Notes: generated from the letters alone by a model not told the origin. Positions 42,351-50,505 are shown, counted from the stretch's first letter. The stretch is 64,000 nucleotides of DNA from Brenneria nigrifluens DSM 30175 = ATCC 13028 (GCF_005484965.1 NZ_CP034036.1:4092001-4156000); one strand, 5' to 3'. Program-made: numbers and translations.

Positions 42351-44439
42351 GCGTTCTCCCTACCGTATCCGGCATGATCTGACTTGCCGACCACCAGGAC
42401 TCACTGGTCCGGTAGTTACGCCTCATCTCCTCGGCAATTTTCTGCAGGTTAGCGGGCATCAGCACATCATCACCGTCGCCGCTGGGCAAAGGCATGCGGA
42501 TTTTCCATAACTGCCCGCCTTCCAGCAGAGCAAACGCCTGGCCTTTGGGCAGATTAATCACATCAGCCGGCGCCAGTAACGGCGTCTTCACTGTGCTGAC
42601 ACGATCCTGGGTGCTGGAAGTAAAATCCTGCCCTTTCTCAACATCAGCGGTGTCTGCATGACCGGATACCAGGGTTTTGGTATACACCTCCACCTCCGGC
42701 AATTGTGATGTCAGTAACTGAGCCGTCCGCTGCTCACGCACGCGCAACATAATCAAAGTATTGAAGTTACCGGTGACCTGGGCCGCTTTGGCCGCACTGC
42801 CGATACGAGCCTCGATGTCTGACTCGGTTTGCGTATAGGCTGTCACCTGAATACCGGCGCCGCCGCCCTTATTGATTAGCGGGATAAACTCTTCCCCCAT
42901 CAATTCATTGAACTCGTCACAATGCAGGTTTATCGGCAGCTTGCCGTCGGCTCGGGTTGGCAGTCCGCCATGCATACCGTGTTTATAGATATGGCCGGCC
43001 ACGGATACCAGATCAGCGAACATGCTGTTACCGACAGCGGAGGCCACCACGCCATCGGACAACGCATCCAATCCGACATAAACAATGCCGCGCTTGCGGA
43101 TGACCTGCTCCCAGTCAAAAATAGGTCGCGGATCGGCCATGTTCGTATAATCGGGCGCCAACAATTCAGCGGTTTTGCCGGTCGTCAACTTCTCCAGCAA
43201 CGGCAGCAATGAAGCGACGATTTTGTCAAAGTATGTGCGGTCATAACGTACGGCCGAGCGCAAACCATCCAGGATGGGATCATACAATTGCTTGCCAATG
43301 TCAGAGCTCAACGCCATTTCCACCGCCATGATTTTTATCGCGTTCGGCTGGCCCTGCATGTTGCGCGGCACATCATCTTCCGTCAGCACCTGCAGGCTGT
43401 TATCAATCTGCTGCAGTAGCGCCGGCATCCGTTCCTCGATAACCTTATGCGCATAGGTCTCGTAAAGTTCATTAATGTTATTCACATAACGGGTGATCAG
43501 GGTGTAGTCAGGGCGTTGGCCCAGAGCGACCAGGGCGCGGGCAACGATATTGACGAACCGCCAGGCAAACTCGCGGAACGCGGCGCTGTTCCCCTCCCCA
43601 CTTAACTGCCCGGAAATTCGGCCCGCCACTTCCGAAACACGCTCAAACCTGCCGACCGCGTTATAACGTGCAGAGATATCCGGCCACCCAAGATGAAATA
43701 TATACAACTCATCCCCTCGACCGGCGCGGTGGGCCTCAGCCCAAACTCGGCGTAACAGGTCCGCATCGCCTTTTGGGTCGAACACGATGGTGATATCGCC
43801 GCGGCGGATGTCCTGGGAGATCAGCAGTTCAGCCAGGCGGGTTTTACCGACTCGCGTCGTGCCCAGTACCAGGGAGTGGCCGACACGTTCACCAAGCGGC
43901 ATCGAGACGTCGAGCTCATCCGGCTCAATGCCATGGATTGCCGGATTGCCCCCCACCGGCGGTAAAGGCCGGACCGGATTCAGCGGCGAATCGGTTCGTA
44001 GCAACCGGGACAACCACGGCATGTTGTATTCGGTTTGCAGTTCCAGACGCCGCGCCATCTGATAAAGTTTTGGCGGCAGGACATACTTCTCTACTTCCGG
44101 TCGGCGCGTATCCATCAAGCGCTGGGTATGTTTCTGTTGCCAGCGAAAACCTTTGCCAAGGAAAAGCCGTTGCCGGCTGACGGGGATCTGCGCGCTGGTC
44201 ATGACATAACGGGGCAAGCGGCGCAGATTACGGCGGTAACGGATCACTTTCATGCCCTGACGAGCCCGAATAACCGACAGAACTGCGAAGCCACTGGCGG
44301 TGACATAACTGACCGACGGCGCCAATGCCACCGACCAGGGCGCCACAAAACAAATCCCGGCAGCGGCGCCGGCGACAATTGCCGTATTGAGTTCCACCGC
44401 AGGACGCAGCAGCGCTTCCATCACATGGCGATTACTCAT
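42334..44439 (-). CDS. traD: Type IV coupling protein TraD
   Basis: 701 residues from ATG 44439 (GGAG, spacing 9). Two N-terminal membrane helices (AAAGICFVAPWSVALA, VSYVTASGFAVLSV), Walker A LGTTRVGKTRLAEL (about 200), Walker B LHCDEFNELM (about 530), and VTAYTQTESD as the sensor-like motif. TIGR03743 family: hexameric ATPase that brings the relaxase-DNA complex to the channel. Present even though the relaxase gene itself is outside the window. Confidence 0.95.
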   Translation of the reverse strand: MSNRHVMEALLRPAVELNTAIVAGAAAGICFVAPWSVALAPSVSYVTASGFAVLSVIRARQGMKVIRYRRNLRRLPRYVMTSAQIPVSRQRLFLGKGFRWQQKHTQRLMDTRRPEVEKYVLPPKLYQMARRLELQTEYNMPWLSRLLRTDSPLNPVRPLPPVGGNPAIHGIEPDELDVSMPLGERVGHSLVLGTTRVGKTRLAELLISQDIRRGDITIVFDPKGDADLLRRVWAEAHRAGRGDELYIFHLGWPDISARYNAVGRFERVSEVAGRISGQLSGEGNSAAFREFAWRFVNIVARALVALGQRPDYTLITRYVNNINELYETYAHKVIEERMPALLQQIDNSLQVLTEDDVPRNMQGQPNAIKIMAVEMALSSDIGKQLYDPILDGLRSAVRYDRTYFDKIVASLLPLLEKLTTGKTAELLAPDYTNMADPRPIFDWEQVIRKRGIVYVGLDALSDGVVASAVGNSMFADLVSVAGHIYKHGMHGGLPTRADGKLPINLHCDEFNELMGEEFIPLINKGGGAGIQVTAYTQTESDIEARIGSAAKAAQVTGNFNTLIMLRVREQRTAQLLTSQLPEVEVYTKTLVSGHADTADVEKGQDFTSSTQDRVSTVKTPLLAPADVINLPKGQAFALLEGGQLWKIRMPLPSGDGDDVLMPANLQKIAEEMRRNYRTSESWWSASQIMPDTVGRTHVANG

Positions 44440-44481
44440 CGTTTTTTTCTCCATCCATACCGGCACTGCACCGGCAACAGA

Positions 44482-45108
44482 TTAAAGGGAAGACGCATCG
44501 GATTGACTCCGTTGGGATTTAAAAGGGGTGAAGGAAACCTCATCCCAGGACGCTTTACCATTCAGCAGATCCAGCAGGCGCTGCCCGCTTATCAGCTGAA
44601 CTTGAGGATGGGCGCGCAATAATGACCGACTGAGTTCGCCGGTGCGTCCGGTATGGATAAAGAAGCCGCCGCAGCATTCTCGCAGCAACAACGCCCCGAA
44701 CTGCTGAATATGGGCCGGGGTGATCGTTTTACCGTAACGTTTGGCCTGGATGAGGTAACGCTGACCGGCGATAAACACCTGCCCGTCGAGCCCGCCGTCG
44801 CCACTGTATGAAGCATTGCGAACGATCGGATATCCCTGGCGCTCAAAAGCGAGCAATAACAACTCTTCAAACACATAGGGGTTGATTTTACGCAGGTAAG
44901 CCAGGCGTTGCGCATCGCCAGATAATTGCGGCAAACGCTGAATCACCCGCTCAGCCTTTGCCCTGTAACGACGGTGACGCCTTGCGCTGACCTTTTGGCA
45001 ACCGCGCAGATTCAGCGTCACCATAACCCCGATAAACAACCCGACCAACAGCGTCGTCAGCAATGGATTGGCCATCAATTCAGCGGTCAGGTGTGGCGCC
45101 GGCATCAT
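44482..45108 (-). CDS. Membrane-anchored Mrr-like endonuclease-fold protein
   Basis: 208 residues. One N-terminal membrane helix (LLTTLLVGLFIGVMVTLNL) followed by an Mrr_cat-type PD-(D/E)xK nuclease fold: NPYVFEELLLLAFERQGY, DGGLDGQVF (acidic residue) and LIQAKRYG (QxK). A standing member of the traD neighbourhood in these ICEs. It may process DNA at the channel or act against competing DNA; unproven. Start overlaps the TIGR03765 stop. Confidence 0.8.
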   Translation of the reverse strand: MMPAPHLTAELMANPLLTTLLVGLFIGVMVTLNLRGCQKVSARRHRRYRAKAERVIQRLPQLSGDAQRLAYLRKINPYVFEELLLLAFERQGYPIVRNASYSGDGGLDGQVFIAGQRYLIQAKRYGKTITPAHIQQFGALLLRECCGGFFIHTGRTGELSRSLLRAHPQVQLISGQRLLDLLNGKASWDEVSFTPFKSQRSQSDASSL

Positions 45109-45629
45109 GGGGTCACCTGCTGCGACAACCCGGAGTCCGTGATAAGCACCGGATAATGGCTAAACTGCAAACGGCGCGCCAGCTCACCGCCTGACGCCGG
45201 CGCCATAGGCACTCCGGGGGCCATTTCACGCAGTGACTGAAGCCCCGGAAAGTGGCTGACGTTCACCACCAATCCGGCGGCACGGCGGGACTTCAGGCTT
45301 TTCGCATTTGCCTGCAGCCAGGCACGGGAGGCGGCGTCATCCCCCACAATAAACAAGGCGCCGATGCCCGGTAGATTCAGCGGTCGTGAGGCGACGTTCC
45401 CCGGAGTCAGCTCCGGCGTGATCACTGGCAACATCGCCGTTTCCGTTTCAGGCGCAGACAACGGGAGCGGCGGTTCCACAGGGGGAGAAGGCCGCACGTC
45501 CTGGCGATTGATCCCCTCAAAATAGGGTGCGGCATCATCACCCCCTACATCGGCAATGACGTTCAAATTGGCTAACGCTGTGGCCGTCACCAGGTTCAAT
45601 CCGAACAACAGAAAATTCACTTTACGCAT
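45105..45629 (-). CDS. ICE protein TIGR03765 family
   Basis: 174 residues with a signal peptide (about 1-20). Mature part contains VIADVGGDDAAPYFEGIN and the end HFPGLQSLREMAPGVPM..., PVLITDSGLSQ typical of TIGR03765 (PFL_4695). Periplasmic, thought to act in conjugation. Spaced two bases from the transglycosylase gene. Confidence 0.85.
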   Translation of the reverse strand: MRKVNFLLFGLNLVTATALANLNVIADVGGDDAAPYFEGINRQDVRPSPPVEPPLPLSAPETETAMLPVITPELTPGNVASRPLNLPGIGALFIVGDDAASRAWLQANAKSLKSRRAAGLVVNVSHFPGLQSLREMAPGVPMAPASGGELARRLQFSHYPVLITDSGLSQQVTP

Positions 45630-45631
45630 AA

Positions 45632-46300
45632 TTATTGGCTCCGTGGCTCTATCCAGGTCAACGCCGCGGTCTGCACCGGCATTGTCGTCGTACGGGTCAC
45701 GATGGCGGGAGCCGTCGTTCCGGCGTTAATCCGTGCCAGCTTGGTCTTCACGATGGATTTGTAACGGGCGGCAGGGGCGCCGCCGGCGGGATGGTGATAG
45801 CAGCCAGCAGCCGCCAGCCAACTCCCCGGATTACGGTCATAGCACTCTCGCAGAATGCTCGCGGCAGCGTTGAGGTTGGTATAAGGGTCAAATGCCTCCC
45901 AGGTCGACGTAAAATGGTGACCATTCCAGCCCAGGTTTACCTGGGCAATGCCGACATCAATGCGTTTACGCGGATGCGTTTTCAGGAAACTCTGCAGGGC
46001 TTCCCAGGCCTGCAGACGGCTGGCATATCGGTAACCTTTCCCGGCGACATTGATGGTCCATGGCCAGGGACGTTCGACCGAAGGAGGCTGGCCGGCTCCC
46101 CGGGTAACAGAGGAAATGCTTTTGGGCGCCATCGAGGTTTCAGCCAGCGCCACCGAATAGAGCGATTCCGCCGGCACTCCGTGGCGCATAGCCACTTCGC
46201 GGTAACCGGCCGGGATATCTTGTGCGATAGCGGCCTGTCCGCAAACCGGTAACCCACACCCCACTGACAGCGCCAGGGTCAGAACGCGGCAATAGTCCAT
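45632..46300 (-). CDS. Lytic transglycosylase (SLT domain)
   Basis: 222 residues: signal peptide (about 1-27), then an SLT fold with catalytic Glu in YSVALAETSM, the IDVGIAQVNLGWNG block and the NLNAAASILRECYDRNPGSW block. Cuts peptidoglycan to let the channel through. Overlaps the next gene by 22 bases. Confidence 0.9.
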   Translation of the reverse strand: MDYCRVLTLALSVGCGLPVCGQAAIAQDIPAGYREVAMRHGVPAESLYSVALAETSMAPKSISSVTRGAGQPPSVERPWPWTINVAGKGYRYASRLQAWEALQSFLKTHPRKRIDVGIAQVNLGWNGHHFTSTWEAFDPYTNLNAAASILRECYDRNPGSWLAAAGCYHHPAGGAPAARYKSIVKTKLARINAGTTAPAIVTRTTTMPVQTAALTWIEPRSQ

Positions 46301-47001
46301 CCGTTTTCCCCCTGTTGCAACACAACCGGCATCAGGCCGTTGCCGAATTTCATCCAGCGGCCACCGTCATGATTGAGCGTAATTTGGCGCGCGCGCACCT
46401 TATCAACGGGAATGTGATGCTCCCTGGCCCAGTCACGCAGCAAACTGTCGTTGCCATGGCTGTCGACCAGGTAAATATCGACAGGTCGGTTGTCCGCCAG
46501 AACCGCCGCCAGACGCGCATCGCACGGGACGCAATCCTTAGCCTTAACAAACAGGGCCAGACGGCCGCCGGTATCATGCGCAATCCCCGCCGCATTCCCC
46601 ATGTTTACCGACAATACCCCCAGGCGTTGCCAGGCGGCATCCACCTCCCGCTGAAACTTCAGTTCCTTCTCGGTACGGGCAAATTCTTGCCTGACCCATT
46701 GTTCGGCATATTTTTTTCGTTCAGTGTCAGTTCGTGCCTCAATGCCCAACGCCGTTAATGGATCGAGCCCGGGTGACTGCATACCGCGGGGGCCATCCAT
46801 TAATTGTTGGTATCGCTGGTAATCCTCGGCATTCAGCCCCCACTGGCTGGCCTGTTTCTGGATATCCTGAGAAGTGCTTTGCGCGGTTTCCTGCCTGGAA
46901 ACATCCTGTCCCTGACTGTTTACAGTCTGGATCCTGGCGTGAGCCGAACCACAGGTCAGAATCAGTACCGACAGGATAAAAACCGTGTTTTTTGGTCTCA
47001 T
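46279..47001 (-). CDS. ICE protein TIGR03759 family
   Basis: 240 residues with a signal peptide (about 1-22). Contains DYQRYQQLMDGPRGMQSPGLDPLTALGI and a thioredoxin-like half with KDCVPCDARL (CxxC) and a later GNGLMPVVL. Matches TIGR03759 (PFL_4693). May assist disulfide formation or assembly in the periplasm. Confidence 0.88.
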   Translation of the reverse strand: MRPKNTVFILSVLILTCGSAHARIQTVNSQGQDVSRQETAQSTSQDIQKQASQWGLNAEDYQRYQQLMDGPRGMQSPGLDPLTALGIEARTDTERKKYAEQWVRQEFARTEKELKFQREVDAAWQRLGVLSVNMGNAAGIAHDTGGRLALFVKAKDCVPCDARLAAVLADNRPVDIYLVDSHGNDSLLRDWAREHHIPVDKVRARQITLNHDGGRWMKFGNGLMPVVLQQGENGWTIAAF

Positions 47002-47011
47002 CTAACATTCC

Positions 47012-47785
47012 TCACTGCACGTTGAGTGTCTGCAGACGGCCATTCACGCGGAATGTAGCCTGCCCAATCCCGGAGCTGACCAACTGCCAACCCGATACTG
47101 ACTCCCCCTCGCCAATTAAACGCACCTGGGATAAATCACTGAACTCCAGCGGTGCCACAGCGGCGAATGCGGCAGTACCTCGCCGCTCAATCCCCGTCAG
47201 CACAAAAGGCGCTTTTCGCGCCACGCGTACTGCTGCTCGTGCAGGCGATTTAATCGGCGTAGCCGGATGCTTTGGGATGATTTTGGCCGTCGCAGACGGC
47301 GCGGCGGGGACGGATGTTGAGGGTTTTGTCGATGCGCCAGTTGAGCTTGCCGGGGTATCAGTCGTTGGTGTCGGGGCTGATGACGCCGACTTTTTGTATG
47401 CGGCGAGGTCATCTTTCAAAGCGTTCAAATCCGCTTGCTGAGCCTCCAGTTGCGCCTGCAACTGCTGCGGCAGTGCTGCGTTACTGATGATTGCCGCAAG
47501 TTTCCTCTCGAATTGCGCCTGGCGGCTTTCCAACATGGCGACTTGCTGCTGTTGCGCCCCCAGCGTGTTGCGTAAAGACGTTACATCGTCTTGTGGCGAC
47601 AGGTTTCTCTGAGCCTGCTCCAGTTGTGCAACGCGTTGATTAACGCCCTTAAGCGCATGACTGCCTGCCATGCCCATCATGAGGACAATCAATGCGCCTC
47701 CGGTGAGTCCCCAGAATGTTTTGCTGCGAAGGAGACCTTTTTGAGGCGCGGTCATCCGGGGCATGTGTTCCTTTTGTTCTGTCAT
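47012..47785 (-). CDS. Coiled-coil ICE conjugation protein (257 aa)
   Basis: From ATG 47785, which overlaps the pilL stop (ATGA). One membrane anchor (FWGLTGGALIVLMMGMAG, about 22-40), a coiled coil (about 45-130, Gln-rich), a Pro/Ala/Thr-rich linker, and a C-terminal beta domain (VLTGIERRGTAAFAAV). Resembles ICE proteins between pilL and TIGR03759; no named family is certain. Probably spans the periplasm. Confidence 0.7.
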   Translation of the reverse strand: MTEQKEHMPRMTAPQKGLLRSKTFWGLTGGALIVLMMGMAGSHALKGVNQRVAQLEQAQRNLSPQDDVTSLRNTLGAQQQQVAMLESRQAQFERKLAAIISNAALPQQLQAQLEAQQADLNALKDDLAAYKKSASSAPTPTTDTPASSTGASTKPSTSVPAAPSATAKIIPKHPATPIKSPARAAVRVARKAPFVLTGIERRGTAAFAAVAPLEFSDLSQVRLIGEGESVSGWQLVSSGIGQATFRVNGRLQTLNVQ

Positions 47786-48405
47786 TTTTTCAGCCATCCT
47801 GCCGTTGCCGGTACGGGTTTTACTGGCGGCGGCGCAATAGACGTCGCTGGTGCGCTGATCGGGGAAGAGACAACCGTCGCCGGCGGCAGCTGCGTGGCCG
47901 GCAATTGGTACCCGTCGCGCAGGCTGTGGCAAACGACACGCTGTACATCGTCCACGTCAAGCTGCCACGCGGGCCCCGCCAGTACCTGCAACGCGGTACG
48001 TAAACGCATTGGCCCTAATTGGTACTGAACAGCCGGCAGAGCCTGTCGGTACAGCACACCGTTTGCCGGCCCCGTGGCGCACAGCGAGTATCCCGACTGG
48101 CGCAGGGCATAACGCAAGGCATCCGCCACCGTCGGTTTAACCGACGCCGGGATGCGAATATCGATAATCTGGGAGAGCGGATCGCGCTGGACGGAAGCAG
48201 GATCGGTGCTAACCAGTAAATAGCGGTCATAACGAACCACTTCCGGCGCCCGGGCATAAACATCCGGGCTAACCGGTTGCACATTACGGGTAACGGTGAC
48301 AGGCGGCGTGACTGATGAAACATCACGTTGTTGCAAAGGTTGCCGGGGGGCGCACCCTGTCAGCATGATGGCCGCCAGGGAAGTGATGACGAGTGTTTTT
48401 TTCAT
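47782..48405 (-). CDS. pilL: PilL N-terminal-type ICE lipoprotein
   Basis: 207 residues. Lipobox IMLTGCA (Cys about 18). The block YDRYLLVSTDPASVQRDPLSQIIDIRIPASVKPTVADALRYAL is the PFGI-1-type PilL (TIGR03748) signature. In other members of the family PilL opens a type IV pilus cluster; no further pil genes follow here. First gene of the transfer operon, preceded by a palindrome. Confidence 0.9.
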   Translation of the reverse strand: MKKTLVITSLAAIMLTGCAPRQPLQQRDVSSVTPPVTVTRNVQPVSPDVYARAPEVVRYDRYLLVSTDPASVQRDPLSQIIDIRIPASVKPTVADALRYALRQSGYSLCATGPANGVLYRQALPAVQYQLGPMRLRTALQVLAGPAWQLDVDDVQRVVCHSLRDGYQLPATQLPPATVVSSPISAPATSIAPPPVKPVPATAGWLKK

Positions 48406-48422
48406 CCGGATGGTTTCCTGTT

Positions 48423-48447
48423 CAGTGACAATTGACAGGTGTCACTG
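48423..48447. promoter_or_regulatory. Inverted repeat in the pilL leader
   Basis: CAGTGACA / TGTCACTG with a 9-base centre, 18 bases before the pilL start and just upstream of AGGAAA. Could be a repressor operator or an mRNA hairpin that affects pilL translation. Confidence 0.5.
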
Positions 48448-48493
48448 TGCGGTTACCGCCCACCGCCCTCAATTAACAACTCTTTTTGCAAAA

Positions 48494-48527
48494 CAAAAAA
48501 AAACGCCAACCCGAAGGTCAGCGTTTT
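48494..48527 (-). terminator. Terminator after the DUF2442 gene
   Basis: Minus strand AACGCTGACC-UUCG-GGTTGGCGTT stem followed by a run of nine T. Separates the ssb operon from the transfer operon. Confidence 0.88.
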
Positions 48528-48556
48528 GTTAGGTGAAGAGGATTAAAATAAAGGGA

Positions 48557-48829
48557 CTACGTTAAAGAGGGGGAACGATTAACGCCTCTCGCTCCTAACA
48601 GCAGTCCTTCCGTACTTAAATCCTCATCCAGATCTGGCCAGTGTATGCCTAAACCCGCACCACATAGCTCCCAGTTTTCACGTTGAGCCTGAGTGCCGGC
48701 CGCGAGACGAGGATACCAGGCCAGAGGGACTGAAATGGAACGGCCATCCATCAAATCGACCGTCAGACGATCATCATCGATATGGACGTTCATTACACGC
48801 AGATCGTTCTCATTGCGCAAAGTAAGCAT
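48557..48829 (-). CDS. DUF2442 protein, probable antitoxin-like partner
   Basis: 90 residues from ATG 48829 (AGGAGG, spacing 6). VHIDDDRLTVDLMDGRSISVPLAWYPRL is the DUF2442 core. Paired with DUF4160 in many genomes as a suspected toxin-antitoxin-like unit. Overlaps the DUF4160 gene by 20 bases. Confidence 0.85.
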   Translation of the reverse strand: MLTLRNENDLRVMNVHIDDDRLTVDLMDGRSISVPLAWYPRLAAGTQAQRENWELCGAGLGIHWPDLDEDLSTEGLLLGARGVNRSPSLT

Positions 48830-49046
48830 TCCAGGCCTCCTGTAAAAGTGTCTGGTGTTCAGCGACCAAACGTTGTAGCACGCGCAGTTCATGTGAAGCA
48901 AACCCCACACTACGCGCAACACTGCCATCATGTAACCATATTTTAGCCGTTGCATTACCCTTATCAATATGGACATGCGCAGGCTCATTCGGTTCATGGC
49001 TGTAAAAGTAAAAGCGAAAACCGTCCACTCTGAGAATTGTCGGCAT
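48810..49046 (-). CDS. DUF4160 protein, probable toxin-like partner
   Basis: 78 residues from ATG 49046 (GGAG, spacing 6). MPTILRVDGFRFYFYSHEPNEPAHVHIDKG is the canonical DUF4160 opening with the conserved HVH. Encoded just after ssb and overlapping DUF2442. Function unproven; a small stability module is a reasonable guess. Confidence 0.85.
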   Translation of the reverse strand: MPTILRVDGFRFYFYSHEPNEPAHVHIDKGNATAKIWLHDGSVARSVGFASHELRVLQRLVAEHQTLLQEAWNAYFAQ

Positions 49047-49062
49047 AGTGATCTCCTGACAA

Positions 49063-49605
49063 TCAAAGAGCATGAATAGCTGATTTCGCTATTCCGTAAC
49101 CAAACCCAAGGAACGGAATATCATCTTCAAAATCAATCGGAGGCTCATTTCCTCCTGATTGGGATTGAGGCTGTTGAGGCGCGGAACCGCTGTGCGTTGG
49201 CTGCTGGGGCTGTCCCCATCCTCCCTGAGCACGTTGACCAGAGTTTGCTGACTGGGAACGACCGCCCAACATCTGCATCGTTCCCCCCATACTGACCACG
49301 ACTTCGGTTGAATAGCGGTCCTGACCACTCTGATCCTGCCATTTACGGGTCTGGAGCTGGCCTTCGATATAGACCTGTGACCCTTTACGCAGGTACTCAC
49401 CGGCAATTTCAGCCAGTTTGCCGAACAGCACAACACGGTGCCATTCCGTTTTTTCCTTCTGCTCACCAGATTGTTTATCACGCCAGGTTTCGGAAGTGGC
49501 CAGTGACAATGTTGCTACTGCACTACCGGCTGGCAGGTAACGGATTTCAGGATCCTGACCAAGAAAACCGACAAGAATGACTTTATTTACGCCGCGAGAC
49601 GCCAT
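49063..49605 (-). CDS. ssb: Single-stranded DNA-binding protein
   Basis: 180 residues. OB fold: GVNKVILVGFLGQDPEIRYL, TSETWRDK, EWHRVVLFGKLAEIAGEYLRKGSQVYIEG. A Gln/Gly/Ser-rich linker leads to DFEDDIPF, the usual acidic tip, but translation runs on for 15 more residues to SAIHAL. In E. coli the terminal Phe carboxylate docks partner proteins, so this tail is unusual. Likely protects transferred strands. Separated from DUF3577 by an attenuator-like terminator. Confidence 0.95.
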   Translation of the reverse strand: MASRGVNKVILVGFLGQDPEIRYLPAGSAVATLSLATSETWRDKQSGEQKEKTEWHRVVLFGKLAEIAGEYLRKGSQVYIEGQLQTRKWQDQSGQDRYSTEVVVSMGGTMQMLGGRSQSANSGQRAQGGWGQPQQPTHSGSAPQQPQSQSGGNEPPIDFEDDIPFLGFGYGIAKSAIHAL

Positions 49606-49635
49606 AATCGAATCCTCATAGGGAATAAGAAAGGG

Positions 49636-49662
49636 AAAAACGCCCCGAGAACATGCGGGGCG
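49636..49662 (-). terminator. Terminator or attenuator between DUF3577 and ssb
   Basis: Minus strand CGCCCCG / CGGGGCG with an 8-base loop followed by TTTTT. It lies inside the operon, so it probably trims ssb expression or protects the 3' end of the DUF3577 message. Confidence 0.8.
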
Positions 49663-49674
49663 TAGAGGGCGTTA

Positions 49675-50139
49675 TCAGAAGGAGTTTTCTGCGTATTGTT
49701 GCTGAGCAGAACCTTGCTGAGGCGGCGTGGAGTCAGATTTCTCAGCCTGATAAACCTTCTCCTGGCCGATTTTGATCCAATCGACCTTGATCAGGCGGGC
49801 TTTCAGACTGACACGTTGTTCACCGGCATGTTCACCGCTGTTGAGCGTAAAAATGTCCGTTTTCAGGTTGCTGAGCACAAACCCAATCAGGACTTTTTTG
49901 TCTTCATCAACCGACTTTTGACAACGATTGATTAGGCTGCTGGCTTCTTTACCGGCGACCGTGACATCGAAACGCGTATAACTGGCGTTATCGGTCGGAC
50001 CAGAAAGTCCGTTGATGACACAGCTGATAAAGGTGCCGTTAGAACCATTGACCTGGCGAACATTGCTGAGATACCCCATTCCTTTAATGGTCAGGTTGAA
50101 ATATTCAGTTTTGTTGGACGTGTTTTGCGCTTGAGACAT
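49675..50139 (-). CDS. DUF3577 (STY-type ssDNA-binding-like) protein
   Basis: 154 residues from ATG 50139 (GGAG, spacing 8). KTEYFNLTIKGMGYLSNVRQV and the following beta strands with DVTVAGKEA resemble an OB-like fold, and the family lies next to ssb in SPI-7-type ICEs. Preceded by structured RNA copy 3 and a pseudoknot leader. Likely works with ssb on transferred or replicating single strands. Confidence 0.85.
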   Translation of the reverse strand: MSQAQNTSNKTEYFNLTIKGMGYLSNVRQVNGSNGTFISCVINGLSGPTDNASYTRFDVTVAGKEASSLINRCQKSVDEDKKVLIGFVLSNLKTDIFTLNSGEHAGEQRVSLKARLIKVDWIKIGQEKVYQAEKSDSTPPQQGSAQQQYAENSF

Positions 50140-50219
50140 GATGTTTTCTCCATGGAGTGTAGATTCGGTGACGGAGAAAGACACCTTCCCCGACGGGAAA
50201 AGTGTTTCCCGTCGGGAGT
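50140..50219 (-). promoter_or_regulatory. Pseudoknot leader of the DUF3577 gene
   Basis: CCCGACGGGAA pairs with TTCCCGTCGGG; GGGAAACACTT can pair with the GGTGTCTTTCTCC strand with two bulges; that strand also matches GGAGAAA at the Shine-Dalgarno (TTTCTCC). Same architecture as the seven leaders at 0.9-5.1 kb, found here 45 kb away. Confidence 0.6.
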
Positions 50220-50261
50220 CTGCAAAGTCGTACGTCAATGCAGACAGTCTGGATTGTGAAA

Positions 50262-50476
50262 TGGACCTTCATCACTGTTGAGTGATCCCCGTTCTCAAAG
50301 GTTAAACGGAGTTACCACCACAAGGGCATCCTCTTTCAGGCTACAAGGATATTCGCGATCGCCCGAAGGCGTTTCTCACAGACCGCTGAAACATTGGTTG
50401 GCACTCACCCGAAGGCGCTTCTCACAGAGTGCGGAAGCATTGGCTGGTTGTCCGAAGACAACAAGTAAGCCTGTTC
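50262..50476 (-). ncRNA. Structured ICE RNA, copy 3 (upstream of DUF3577)
   Basis: About 215 nt, closest to copy 1. Hairpin GTTGTC-UUCG-GACAAC, pseudoknot unit 1 with GCTTC/GAAGC (GCCTC/GAGGC in copy 1, a compensated change) and GCACTC/GAGTGC, unit 2 with GTTTC/GAAAC, then CCGTT/AACGG and ATCACT/AGTGAT. Rfam contains a candidate cis-regulatory RNA named for DUF3577; this element is in the right place to be that motif, and copies 1 and 2 would then be further members. Confidence 0.75.
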
Positions 50477-50505
50477 ATTTTTAATGCAAGTTATGTGAGT
50501 GTCAA
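50477..50505 (-). promoter_or_regulatory. Sigma70-like promoter of structured RNA copy 3
   Basis: Minus strand TTGACA (50500-50505), 17-base spacer, AAAAAT (50477-50482), in the same place relative to the RNA as in copy 1. Confidence 0.6.
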
